A stretch of 64,000 nucleotides of DNA, taken from Tissierellia bacterium. GTDB lineage: Bacteria; Bacillota; Clostridia; Tissierellales; Peptoniphilaceae. The notes under the pieces were generated by a model. It did no database searches and was not told where the DNA came from. It saw only the letters and a program-made list of their open reading frames with translations. The position numbers and the translations under genes were made by a program. The stretch lies in assembly GCA_030540635.1 (NCBI GenBank), contig JAUNVW010000002.1:43285-107284 (forward strand), given 5' to 3'. Positions 44,665-53,738 of the stretch are shown one piece after another (the stretch's first letter is position 1; the number at the start of each line of letters is the position of its first letter).

Positions 44665-45273
44665 TTATTCACCCTTTCTTTCTTCGATGAATGCTGTGAC
44701 ATCTTCATTGATCATATTCGTAACAAAAGTAGAGGTTTGAGTAGCGCCGGCAATGGCATCTATATTTCCGCCGGGGGCTGGTTTATTGATTACAATGGCG
44801 CCATCCTCAGGGCTTTCCACGGATAATCCCCGATATTGCTCTTTATAGGGTGCTTCGGAAATACGTCCACCAAGGCCAGGTGTTTCGTCTTGTTTAATAA
44901 ATTCAACACCTGTTATTTCTTGGAGATCTCCACTAAGGCCTAAATATCCCTTAATACTTCCCCAAAGTCCTGGTCCTTCAAAGGGTACGGCATAAGCCAT
45001 CGTTTCGCCATTTTCCTCGAGAATATAAAGGACTTCATCTTTATAATCTTCTTTTGTAACATGTTCATCAAAAAAGCGATTAATTTCTTCATCGTCCATA
45101 TTTTCATCATAGAGATCGAAAACATTTAAAATCTTTTCTTTCAATTCCAATTCCTGATTAAATGCAATCACCGGTTCAGTGACTTGATCTAAAAATGCGA
45201 GGATCGTCGTCAAAATCACCGTTAAAATCAGAATAAATAGGACGGGATAAATTGGAGATTTCTCTTTAAACAT
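44665..45273 (-). CDS. nqrC: Nqr subunit C (RnfG/NqrC family), covalent FMN carrier
   Basis: 202 residues with one N-terminal membrane helix (about 8-28) and an extracytoplasmic FMN-binding domain. The flavinylation motif is DAIAGATQTSTF near residue 180. The Thr of GAT is the expected FMN attachment site, and the usual S or T before Gly is replaced by Ala. ApbE, encoded at 13.5 kb, is the likely modifying enzyme. Overlaps nqrB by eight bases. Shorter than proteobacterial NqrC, closer to RnfG in size. Confidence 0.9.
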   Translation of the reverse strand: MFKEKSPIYPVLFILILTVILTTILAFLDQVTEPVIAFNQELELKEKILNVFDLYDENMDDEEINRFFDEHVTKEDYKDEVLYILEENGETMAYAVPFEGPGLWGSIKGYLGLSGDLQEITGVEFIKQDETPGLGGRISEAPYKEQYRGLSVESPEDGAIVINKPAPGGNIDAIAGATQTSTFVTNMINEDVTAFIEERKGE

Positions 45274-46243
45274 TGGTAACCTCCTTTTTTACTTTCTTTT
45301 TCTGCTTTTGTTTACGAATGCCATAATCAATAATTGGCGCAAACATATTGCCGATCAAGATGGCAAACATCATTCCACCGGAAAACAGGGCAAATCCTCG
45401 GATGACAACTGTGATAATACCGATAATGATTCCATAAATCCATTTTCCCAATGGCGTCTTTGCCGCAGAAATGGGATCTGTCGCCATAAATACCGTTCCA
45501 AATAAAAAACCACCCATTAACATTCCATATAATGGATTGGGAACGGAATTTACACCTTGCATGGTAAAGACTAAACTAATTGTGGTAAATCCCAAAACAG
45601 ATCCTGCCATGATTTCCCAAGAAGCAATTTTCTTGTAAATTAAATAAACGGCAGCAATAAGGATAATAATTTTCGGCGCTTCCCCCATAACACCTGTTAC
45701 ATTACCCCATAGCAGGTTTTTTAATGCCGTAATTTCCCCGGCATTTCGAAACAATAACATCGGCGTTGCTGTACTAACCTCATCGATATGAGGGCTTATG
45801 TAGTGGGCAAAGCCTCCCGGAAAACCAGTCATGATTTGGTTCCATTCGATCGTCATCGGTTGTGGGAAATTCACATAAATAAACGCCCGACCGACTAATG
45901 CAGGATTGAAAATATTTTTACCGAATCCACCAAAAACCATTTTCCCAAAAAAGATTGCAACGATAATCCCCACTACGGAAATCCAAATGGGTAAAGATAC
46001 GGGCAATGTCAAACTGTATAAAATTGCCGTAACAATTGCCGCTTCCGAAATCTTTTTCCTTTTAAAAATTTTTGTTTCACAAAGATACTCGACGATTACA
46101 GCCACTAAAATATTTATACCTGTCAGTACGAGAACCCGCCATCCATAGAAAAATGTCGCGACGAGCAAAATAAGTGCAAGGAATACAAGTAGTGGATGCA
46201 TCATCTTTTGCTTCATGAAATATTTGTTATACATCTCCTTCAA
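45266..46243 (-). CDS. nqrB: Nqr subunit B (RnfD/NqrB family), covalent FMN membrane subunit
   Basis: Membrane subunit of about 325 residues with about nine helices, forming the sodium/electron path. GKMVFGGFGKNIFNPALVGRAF, the flavinylation motif VSTATPML (acceptor Thr) and FGTVFMATDPISAAKTPLGK are diagnostic. It lacks the longer N-terminus of proteobacterial NqrB that contributes to the quinone site. The TTG at 46243 follows GGAGG; no ATG with a site exists upstream. First gene of the operon, so there is no nqrA or rnfC before it. Confidence 0.9.
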   Translation of the reverse strand: MKEMYNKYFMKQKMMHPLLVFLALILLVATFFYGWRVLVLTGINILVAVIVEYLCETKIFKRKKISEAAIVTAILYSLTLPVSLPIWISVVGIIVAIFFGKMVFGGFGKNIFNPALVGRAFIYVNFPQPMTIEWNQIMTGFPGGFAHYISPHIDEVSTATPMLLFRNAGEITALKNLLWGNVTGVMGEAPKIIILIAAVYLIYKKIASWEIMAGSVLGFTTISLVFTMQGVNSVPNPLYGMLMGGFLFGTVFMATDPISAAKTPLGKWIYGIIIGIITVVIRGFALFSGGMMFAILIGNMFAPIIDYGIRKQKQKKKVKKEVTNV

Positions 46244-46432
46244 TAATTCCACCTCCAAAGTAATACAACGTCCATAAAAACTTTCTTTGTTTTAACCTTT
46301 TCAATCCTATACATCCATTATACAGGATATCGGTTTTTTTATCATCTTTCCATGGTTCGAAGCCTTGAAAAATATAAATATATTGTGAATTATATAAGAA
46401 TAATCCCGTAAGGAAAGGCTAGTTTCTGCCAT

Positions 46433-46460
46433 TATAAAACCGGCCCAAAGGCCGGCTTAT
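46433..46460 (-). terminator. terminator of the alanine/Na+ symporter gene
   Basis: CCGGCC / CAAA / GGCCGG followed on the minus strand by a T-rich stretch, 20 bases past the symporter stop. Confidence 0.7.
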
Positions 46461-46480
46461 AATTTCTTTCGATCTTTTAT

Positions 46481-47860
46481 TTATTGCAGATAATCGTAAT
46501 GGATGAGTCCTTCTTTCTCACATTTCTTGTAATCTTTCGCAATTTCTTTAATTTGTGAGCTTAATAGGATCAATGCAATTAAGTTTGGTATTGCCATAAT
46601 CCCGTTGAACATATCTGCTAATTCCCAAACCAATTCTACTTTAAACATGGATCCGAGAATAATAAAAGCGACGACGATTAATTGGAAAGGACGAAGTCCC
46701 TTTCTACCAAATAAATATAAAATATTGGTTTCGGCGAAATAATACCAACCGATAATTGTGGTAAAGGCGAAGAAAGCCAAGCAAACAGCCAATAAAATGA
46801 CACCAATATGGCCAAAGGCTTCTTCAAAACCCGCTTGCGTTACTTGGGCTCCTTCTAAACCTAGAAGATTTGCTCCAGTTAATAAAATGATTAGAGCGGT
46901 AAAGGTACAAACAACACCGGTATCGACTAATACTCCCATCATTGCCGTAAAACCTTGTTCTGCCGGATGGTCAACTCGAGCTGAAGCATGGGCGTGGGGT
47001 GTCGAACCCATACCGGCTTCATTGGAGAATAATCCTCGGGCGACCCCTTTTTGCATTGCTTGACGCACTGTAAATCCAAGAGCTCCACCGACCGCTGCTT
47101 TACCACTAAATGCTGAACTGAAGATATCGCTGAATACTGGACCAATTTGAGCTCTGAATTTAACTAAAATGACGACACCAAAGATGATGTATATAATCGC
47201 CATTATCGGAACGACTAAAGTAGCGAAGTTTGCAATACGTTGTAAACCTCCAATAAATACCAATGCTGCCAATACTGCAATTATAATACCGATGATGACT
47301 AGTGGTATTCTTTCATTGGCGGCTTTAAATACTGCTTGAGATATGGAGTTGGACTGAACCATATTTCCAATTAATCCCAATGCTAAAATGATCGCTATCG
47401 CAAAAAAAGCTGCCAAACCTCTTCCTAAACTCTTGTTCTTCAATCCGTTTCTCATGTAGTAAGCTGGGCCCCCGATGTATCCATCTGGAGTTTTTTGACG
47501 ATACTTTTGAGCAATCACTGCTTCAGCAAAGATCGTACTCATTCCTACAATACCTGTAATCCACATCCAGAAGATCGCTCCTGGTCCACCGGTCATAATT
47601 GCTGTAGCGACACCGGCAATATTACCCGTACCAACTTGTGCAGCAATAGCTACGGCCAATGCAGAGAATGATGAAACTTCTCCTTCTGCTTTCGGCTTAA
47701 AGATTCCGCCGAATGTTGTGGAAAACATTTTTCCAAAGCGTCGAATTTGTGGGAACCCTAAATACAGCGTAAAGAAGATTCCTACACCTACAAGACCATA
47801 GAGTAAAAAGTAGTCCCATATGACTTTGTTAATTGATTTCACAACACTTAGTGCATCCAT
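46481..47860 (-). CDS. alanine/glycine:cation symporter (AGCS family)
   Basis: Sodium-coupled amino acid uptake protein of 459 residues and about eleven helices. Family motifs are GTGNIAGVATAIMTGGPGAIFWMW, GGPAYYMRNGL, GLFSNEAGMGSTPHAHA and FTTIIGWYYFAETN. The ATG at 47860 follows GGAGG; a GTG at 47872 lacks one. Own promoter, with a hairpin in the 5' leader. Its presence beside nqr fits a sodium-motive-force economy. Confidence 0.92.
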   Translation of the reverse strand: MDALSVVKSINKVIWDYFLLYGLVGVGIFFTLYLGFPQIRRFGKMFSTTFGGIFKPKAEGEVSSFSALAVAIAAQVGTGNIAGVATAIMTGGPGAIFWMWITGIVGMSTIFAEAVIAQKYRQKTPDGYIGGPAYYMRNGLKNKSLGRGLAAFFAIAIILALGLIGNMVQSNSISQAVFKAANERIPLVIIGIIIAVLAALVFIGGLQRIANFATLVVPIMAIIYIIFGVVILVKFRAQIGPVFSDIFSSAFSGKAAVGGALGFTVRQAMQKGVARGLFSNEAGMGSTPHAHASARVDHPAEQGFTAMMGVLVDTGVVCTFTALIILLTGANLLGLEGAQVTQAGFEEAFGHIGVILLAVCLAFFAFTTIIGWYYFAETNILYLFGRKGLRPFQLIVVAFIILGSMFKVELVWELADMFNGIMAIPNLIALILLSSQIKEIAKDYKKCEKEGLIHYDYLQ

Positions 47861-47887
47861 AAATTCCTCCACCTCTTAAAATTTATT

Positions 47888-47910
47888 TTTAAATAGCATT
47901 GCTATTTAAA
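47888..47910. promoter_or_regulatory. perfect hairpin in the symporter 5' leader
   Basis: TTTAAATAGCA-T-TGCTATTTAAA, 11-base arms with a single central base, between the predicted transcription start and the ribosome site. No T run follows. It could be an operator or an mRNA-stabilising stem. Confidence 0.45.
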
Positions 47911-47933
47911 TTCAGAATATCGTTTCCACACTT

Positions 47934-47962
47934 ATTTTACCACATTAATATATAAGTGGCAA
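47934..47962 (-). promoter_or_regulatory. promoter of the alanine/Na+ symporter gene
   Basis: -35 TTGCCA, 17-base spacer, -10 TAAAAT on the minus strand, about 75 bases before the start codon. Confidence 0.7.
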
Positions 47963-48056
47963 TGATTTTCCTCATATAATGAAAATCACTATCAATATTG
48001 GCCAGGAGATCGAAATTTCGTCGTATGATTTTGAGTATTGAAATTCAGGACTTTTC

Positions 48057-48097
48057 AAAAAAAAGGGTGCAATCCCATTGGAATTCCACCCTTTCTC
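48057..48097 (-). terminator. terminator of the udp operon
   Basis: AAAGGGTG/CACCCTTT outer arms with inner AATTCC/GGGATT pairs, followed by eight T on the minus strand. About 30 bases past the uridine phosphorylase stop. The rest of 47963-48123 shows nothing further. Confidence 0.8.
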
Positions 48098-48123
48098 CAT
48101 TCTTCTTTTAGCATTTTTATCCA

Positions 48124-48900
48124 TTATTTCTTTTGGTCCTTTTTAATTTGAATTCTCATGGCATTTATGGCGGTTTCGATAAGGGCATCCGTATTATCCA
48201 ATACTTCATTGGGTAATCCCTTCGCTATACGTTCTTGATTATTAATGCAAAGCAGTAAAGTTGCCGCCCTTAATTTCCGATAGGAACTTACGATGAAAAG
48301 CGTTGCCGATTCCATTTCAGAAGCTAATGTGTTCAGCCTTTTCCAAGCTTGCCATTTATTCAATAATTCATAGGAAACAGGCTTTGTTTCCGGACTGTGT
48401 TGTCCATAAAAAGAATCTTTACATTCGACAACCCCCATATGGTAATTCCCTTGATATTCTGCTGCTGCCTCCTCCAGGGATTGGGTCAATGGGAAATCGG
48501 CCACGGCAGGAAATTCCATCGGTGCATATTCCCTCGTCGTCCCTTCCATGCGAACGGCTCCTGTGGCAATGACTAAATCTCCAGATTTAACTTCGAGATC
48601 GATTCCGCCACATGTTCCCACCCGAATAAAGGTGTGAGCACCTAGATTGGCGAGTTCTTCAATGGCAATGGCCGTAGAAGGTCCTCCAATTCCTGTGGAA
48701 GTTACAGAGACTTTGACGCCATCTAATGTTCCCGTATAGCTTACATATTCTCGTTGATCGGCGATTTTCTTTGGATTATCGAAATAAGACGCTATTTTTT
48801 TTGACCGTTTGGGATCACCGGGGAGAAAGACATATTCTCCCACATCTCCCTTTTCCATTCCAATATGAAACTGCTTTTCCCCTAGTAATTTACGATTCAT
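48124..48900 (-). CDS. udp: uridine phosphorylase
   Basis: Nucleoside salvage enzyme converting uridine and phosphate to uracil and ribose-1-phosphate, 258 residues. Family marks are [14 protein letters not shown] (phosphate loop), [11 protein letters not shown], and the nucleoside-binding [12 protein letters not shown]. Specificity for uridine over purine nucleosides is inferred from length and the EMES context. Follows the subtilase gene by three bases. Confidence 0.85.
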   Translation of the reverse strand: MNRKLLGEKQFHIGMEKGDVGEYVFLPGDPKRSKKIASYFDNPKKIADQREYVSYTGTLDGVKVSVTSTGIGGPSTAIAIEELANLGAHTFIRVGTCGGIDLEVKSGDLVIATGAVRMEGTTREYAPMEFPAVADFPLTQSLEEAAAEYQGNYHMGVVECKDSFYGQHSPETKPVSYELLNKWQAWKRLNTLASEMESATLFIVSSYRKLRAATLLLCINNQERIAKGLPNEVLDNTDALIETAINAMRIQIKKDQKK

Positions 48901-48903
48901 TTT

Positions 48904-51180
48904 TTACTCCTCTCCATTGATAAATTTCATGAGTATCGTCTCCACTTTTGGATCAATGGAAGAACGTCCTCCTAAAATAATGATTTCTTCCAAGGGCGCA
49001 TTTTTAAGATATATCTCACCAGCTTTTGGTAAAATATTGGCATCGGATATTTGAATCGCCCCATTTTTCTGGGATAAAACTGGGCTTATTGCTAAGGCAT
49101 CGGCTGTATGAATGCCATTGGCAATAAAGACTTCCTTGGCATCTCCCATGTATTTCCCATTGACCATTGCCGCTGTTTCATAACGATTTTTTCCGGCAAT
49201 TCGTGTCGTTGTAATATTTCTATCCCCAAGGATTTTTTCGACTTCTCCATTGATTTGGTTTGTGCCACCGATAATCCTCACCGTTTTAATATTATGATCT
49301 TCGATATATTCCATGGTTTGTTTGGGAATTTGGTCCACATCGGTCAGTAAAACTGGCCTTCCATATTTTGAGGCAACACCGGCGATATTAATGGCATCGG
49401 CATCGATATATCCATTGACTAAAAAGATTTCTTTCTCCCCATTGAGTTCATCGGCTATGGCCTTTGCCGTTGCGAAACGATTAGAACCGTGGATTCTCCT
49501 TATATTTTCACAAATACCCCTTAGTTTTTCTTCGATATCTCTTGAAACCGATCCTTGTCCGCCAATAATGATGATTTCTTCGGGTTGAAGTCGTTGAATT
49601 TCCGCTCGTGTATCTTCGTCTAGATCCTTTCCTAATAAAAGTAATGGACCTGGTTTATTTTTCGTCAAGGCTCCCATAGTTAGGCCATCGGTGAATTTGC
49701 TTCCCGAGGCAATATAGAGATATTTCGATCGATCAAAAAACTGTTGACTAATTTTTCGTGAGGTTTCATAGCGATCCTTCCCGGCAATTCGTAGTACATC
49801 TTTTCTTTGAGTCATGTTTTTTGCCATTTCACAGGCTTTATCCACTTGGATCAAACCATAACCATAGCCCATATTCGGCGATGTGGGATACTCTTCATCG
49901 GTTGTACCTTTTGCTGTGGCAATTAAGATTTGTCGAATCTCTTCATTCGATAGGCGAGGTTCAATGGATTTCATCAATGCAACGGCCCCGGTTACATGGG
50001 GTGCAGCAATGGATGTGCCGGTCCAATACTCATAACCTCCATCCTTTGCAAGGGTCATGATTCGAGTTCCCGGTGCAACGATTTCTGGTTTGATGATTTT
50101 TTCATTGAAACTGGAGGGCCCCCGTTTTGAATAATGGCCCAGTTTCCCTTGGCGATCAACGGCACCTACAGAAAATGCATTTTCTAAGGATGCTGGATTA
50201 TCGATACTTCCAGGTTTTGCCAATTCCGACGCATTCCCGGCGGCAAAAACCGAAAATATCCCGGCTTTTTCCCAACTATCTAACATCGAGATAAACCAAG
50301 GTTTTATCGATGCATTACCACCCCAAGAATTATTAATAATATCCGGCGCTTTAGAAGGATCTCCATCTGGTGCCAACATCCATTGACCAGCTTTTAATAT
50401 ATATTCATTAATAGCAAAATCCGATGAAAAGGCGCGGACGGCGATCCATTTCGCCCCCGGTGCCACACCAATGGGACGATCTTCACCATCGGCAACGGCG
50501 ACGCCTAAAGTCGCCGTACCATGTTTAAAATCATCCACGGGTAACGGCTCATTATTTATAAGATCATACCAATTTCCTTTTGTTTCAATGCGACCATCAC
50601 TTTTCATTCCCCGGAAAGATCGTCTAAGGGAGGGGTCTTTAAAATCCACTCCAGAGTCAATAAAACCTATAGTGACTCCTTCTCCTTTTGTTCCAAACTT
50701 TTCCCAAGCCTTTAAGACCCCTGTCATCTCTAGATTCCAATAATCATCATTGGGATCGACAAGATTGTTCCCTTGAATTTCTAATTTTTCCGGTAAATTT
50801 AAATCCACAGACAATATATTCGGTAATTGGGCAATTTCTTCGATAACAGAAATTGGCGCCTTTAGGGTCATCCCGTTGATTATATAAAAAGATTCGTAGT
50901 AAATCCTACTGTCCCTTTGATGTTCAATGATTTCAATAGCTTTCTTCTGGGATGCCTGGGCAACATTTTGTAAATCATCGATATAGGCGATTCGGCGTTT
51001 TACCGGGTCTTCAATGCTGTCATCAACTTGTCCTTTTTCCTTCCATTGAATGAGTACGGGTATATACTCTTCTTCGTAAGTATAAATATTTTCTGATAAG
51101 ATTTCCTGACCATAGGCCGGCTTTGCCATTCCCAAAACGATGAGAAAGGCGAAGATAAAAATAATCCCTTTCCTTTTCAT
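48904..51180 (-). CDS. secreted subtilisin-like protease with cell-wall-binding repeats 2
   Basis: Secreted surface protease of 758 residues. It has a signal peptide (1-24, cut after AYG), a propeptide (about 30-125) and an S8 catalytic domain (about 150-435). Catalytic Asp is in TIGFIDSGVD, His in DFKHGTATLG and Ser in YWTGTSIAAPHVTG. Three CWB2 repeats (about 465-758) each start with R-I-x-G-x-x-R (RIAGKDRYET, RIHGSNRFAT, RIAGKNRYET); these bind secondary wall polymers in clostridial S-layer proteins. It probably processes surface or extracellular proteins or feeds on peptides. Confidence 0.93.
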   Translation of the reverse strand: MKRKGIIFIFAFLIVLGMAKPAYGQEILSENIYTYEEEYIPVLIQWKEKGQVDDSIEDPVKRRIAYIDDLQNVAQASQKKAIEIIEHQRDSRIYYESFYIINGMTLKAPISVIEEIAQLPNILSVDLNLPEKLEIQGNNLVDPNDDYWNLEMTGVLKAWEKFGTKGEGVTIGFIDSGVDFKDPSLRRSFRGMKSDGRIETKGNWYDLINNEPLPVDDFKHGTATLGVAVADGEDRPIGVAPGAKWIAVRAFSSDFAINEYILKAGQWMLAPDGDPSKAPDIINNSWGGNASIKPWFISMLDSWEKAGIFSVFAAGNASELAKPGSIDNPASLENAFSVGAVDRQGKLGHYSKRGPSSFNEKIIKPEIVAPGTRIMTLAKDGGYEYWTGTSIAAPHVTGAVALMKSIEPRLSNEEIRQILIATAKGTTDEEYPTSPNMGYGYGLIQVDKACEMAKNMTQRKDVLRIAGKDRYETSRKISQQFFDRSKYLYIASGSKFTDGLTMGALTKNKPGPLLLLGKDLDEDTRAEIQRLQPEEIIIIGGQGSVSRDIEEKLRGICENIRRIHGSNRFATAKAIADELNGEKEIFLVNGYIDADAINIAGVASKYGRPVLLTDVDQIPKQTMEYIEDHNIKTVRIIGGTNQINGEVEKILGDRNITTTRIAGKNRYETAAMVNGKYMGDAKEVFIANGIHTADALAISPVLSQKNGAIQISDANILPKAGEIYLKNAPLEEIIILGGRSSIDPKVETILMKFINGEE

Positions 51181-51189
51181 AGATTCCCC

Positions 51190-51879
51190 CTAATAATATA
51201 TAATACCGTAGGTTTTCACTTCATTTTCCCTTCCAAGGAATTGAAAATAAGTTTTTCCCGATTCTTCTTCCCATTGTAAATCAATTTCTTCCCCGTATAG
51301 GATTTGATTTTTATAATAAATCCGAATTCGTCGGACATCACCTTTGATAATTTCCGAGAGCCAATCGAAATACCGTGCATTATTCACATGTTGATAGCCA
51401 TCAATATCCATTTTCCGTGGACTTATTGCCATTTTATTGGAAAACTCTTTCTTTGGTCTTGGAAATTTACGTTCAATGGGATCATACCCTGTTTCACTTT
51501 CATATAAACTGTCCAATTCCTTCGATAATCGAACGGGCTTTAATTCTTTTTTCGATAATCCAAGCCATTGGGATTTCGCCACGGCCACTGTCCCATGACC
51601 ATTGGAAATTTCCCACTGACGATAGGCATAATATTTATACCGCCCCGTTGTAAAGGTCAAAACCTTAAGAACATCTTCATATTTTATCTCTCCATAAAAT
51701 TCAATATCCCATTGTAATATCACCCAATAAAGATCGATGACTGTATTTTTTTCTTTTTCGATTGTCTTAGTATGGCCAATGGAAGTGTCCACCATATAAT
51801 CGACGAGATGGGATATTTTCATTTTTCCCTGAGCATCAAGATTAAAGGATCCTATTTTATATTCCTGTTTATATTTCAT
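51190..51879 (-). CDS. acyl-ACP thioesterase
   Basis: Releases free fatty acids from acyl carrier protein; 229 residues forming a double hot-dog fold. The C-terminal half has DIDGYQHVNNARYFDWL, with the Asn/His catalytic residues, and the first half starts YKIGSFNLDAQGKMKISHLVDYM. Overlaps the herA stop by 11 bases. The function is clear by family but unrelated to its operon neighbours. Confidence 0.9.
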   Translation of the reverse strand: MKYKQEYKIGSFNLDAQGKMKISHLVDYMVDTSIGHTKTIEKEKNTVIDLYWVILQWDIEFYGEIKYEDVLKVLTFTTGRYKYYAYRQWEISNGHGTVAVAKSQWLGLSKKELKPVRLSKELDSLYESETGYDPIERKFPRPKKEFSNKMAISPRKMDIDGYQHVNNARYFDWLSEIIKGDVRRIRIYYKNQILYGEEIDLQWEEESGKTYFQFLGRENEVKTYGIIYY

Positions 51880-53737
51880 GTTTCACCTCTTCATATTGGG
51901 AAAAACCAAGGAAATTTTCTTTTTTCTGAAGTTTTCCCGCTTTCACTAATTTTTCCAGTGAATCTTCAATGACGGTAATGTCCTCCGTCCACTGGTATTC
52001 TTCCTCTAAAACCGTTGCCAATGCCGTAAGATTGGTGCTGTCGATCGGTAATTTATCATGAATCATTCGATAGAATTCATCGGAACGTCGATGACTAAAA
52101 TTTGCCAATTCATCGAAGGGATTTTCTTTATGGGGCGTCATGGTATGGGCCCCTCGTATTCTCACATAAATTGTCCGTCCCAGGGCCGATTCCGAAAGAA
52201 AGACATCGCCCGTTTTTAAATAGGGTAATCTTTTGGCTTGTTCTTTACTAATATCTGTTTCCTCTCGAATGGTTTCAATATCCGTTCCCCGGGTCGTACG
52301 AAAGATCATTTTTGTGTTTAATTGGGCAGTAACCGTCGAGTCTAAAAGGGTCGGACGCTGGGTCGCTAAAATTAGAAAAACGCCATATTTACGTCCTTCT
52401 TGGGCAATCTCTCGAAATTGTCCCTTTGTTGGCACTTGAATTTCGTTACTTTGTGGTGCAAAATTATGGGCCTCATCGGTAATCACGAAAAACGGCGGGA
52501 AGAAATCCTTCACTTCCCCTTGACTAAAACCATCTCGATATTCCCGTCGTTTACGGTAAATTCGTCGAAGAAGATAGGAAGAGAAGATTTGCATCATCTT
52601 TAAGCTCCCTTGAACGACACAGAGTTTTCTCGCCAATAAATCCTGTTCTAGATCGACAATGTTTTTTTCAAATATCCCTTGACGATGTAAAGATTCTAAG
52701 CGCCACAGAATGGCCGTCACCGAAGATGCATTTACCCGGGACTGATATTTTTGAAAAACCTTTAACACCTCTCCATAGGCTTTTTTATCCTCTCCTTCAC
52801 TGTTATTGATTTTATCTTGGATATTGCCTATATTTTCCAGTTTAAATCCCTTTTGTAAATCTTGAAGTTTCTTTGAGAAAGTATAATAGGAATCTTTCGC
52901 ATCATGGAGAATATCCAAGGCGGCATCCATGGCTTCCGATAGGGAGCTAATGGCATTTAATAATGTTTTTAATTCCCCAGTACTTATATCCTCAAATTTA
53001 ACGCCAATGTTTTTACCGATTCGATATCGGGAAAATTTTGAGTCGTAATGGGGGCCATATCCCTTTTTCGCTTGTATCGAAAAATCCATTTCGTAATGGG
53101 GATCCAAGACGATGGCCGGTATATCTTTTGCCATTAATTCTTCCAGTACCACACGCATTCCATAGGATTTTCCCGAACCCGATCCACCGAAAATTCCAAT
53201 ATGGGGATATTGACTTTGGCCGTATAAATCCATAATATAGGGGATTTCATTTTGCTTGAAAAATTCTCCCCCTTCAAAGGTGTAAAGGAGATTTTTTAAT
53301 CGTTCATCCTCCCCCTCTACGGTTTTATAAATGGTATCAGAATTTTTAATCGTACCGATAATCAGCCCCTTCTCCGGCTCTTGGGTTAAAAAATAGGGTT
53401 TAATTTCTTCAAAACGTGGAATCCTACAGGAAGAACCCGTTTCAATGGGATAGGATGGCTCAAGGACTGGATGTAATTTTCCTAAGTAAATTGTTCCATC
53501 ATCCAGATCGTAGCCCAGTTGCTCTAAGGCGTTTTTTAAATCCTCGTCCATTAAATCTTGATCCGGCGACAGGGGCATATAGCGATTATAGGTTTGTGTT
53601 TCTCGGATTTCCGAAATGAGATCCCCATTTTTATTACGATCTTCGATGATTAAAAATTCACCAATGCGGAAAGATTTTTCTTTACTGGCGACAAAGGCTT
53701 GCTGTTGATCGGTTAATCCGATGATGGTCATTTCCAT
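51869..53737 (-). CDS. herA: HerA-type DNA translocase/helicase
   Basis: FtsK/HerA superfamily ATPase of 622 residues. An N-terminal HAS-barrel (about 1-100, FRIGEFLIIEDRNKNGDL) precedes Walker A HIGIFGGSGSGKSYGM, Walker B FFVITDEAHNFAPQSNE, the sensor LILATQRPTLLDSTV and an arginine finger region. The C-terminus adds a winged-helix-like segment. HerA forms hexamers that stimulate the NurA nuclease during DNA-end resection in archaea. The nurA gene precedes it by one base. The pair in a Firmicute may serve repair or phage defence. Confidence 0.88.
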   Translation of the reverse strand: MEMTIIGLTDQQQAFVASKEKSFRIGEFLIIEDRNKNGDLISEIRETQTYNRYMPLSPDQDLMDEDLKNALEQLGYDLDDGTIYLGKLHPVLEPSYPIETGSSCRIPRFEEIKPYFLTQEPEKGLIIGTIKNSDTIYKTVEGEDERLKNLLYTFEGGEFFKQNEIPYIMDLYGQSQYPHIGIFGGSGSGKSYGMRVVLEELMAKDIPAIVLDPHYEMDFSIQAKKGYGPHYDSKFSRYRIGKNIGVKFEDISTGELKTLLNAISSLSEAMDAALDILHDAKDSYYTFSKKLQDLQKGFKLENIGNIQDKINNSEGEDKKAYGEVLKVFQKYQSRVNASSVTAILWRLESLHRQGIFEKNIVDLEQDLLARKLCVVQGSLKMMQIFSSYLLRRIYRKRREYRDGFSQGEVKDFFPPFFVITDEAHNFAPQSNEIQVPTKGQFREIAQEGRKYGVFLILATQRPTLLDSTVTAQLNTKMIFRTTRGTDIETIREETDISKEQAKRLPYLKTGDVFLSESALGRTIYVRIRGAHTMTPHKENPFDELANFSHRRSDEFYRMIHDKLPIDSTNLTALATVLEEEYQWTEDITVIEDSLEKLVKAGKLQKKENFLGFSQYEEVKHEI

Positions 53738-53738
53738 A

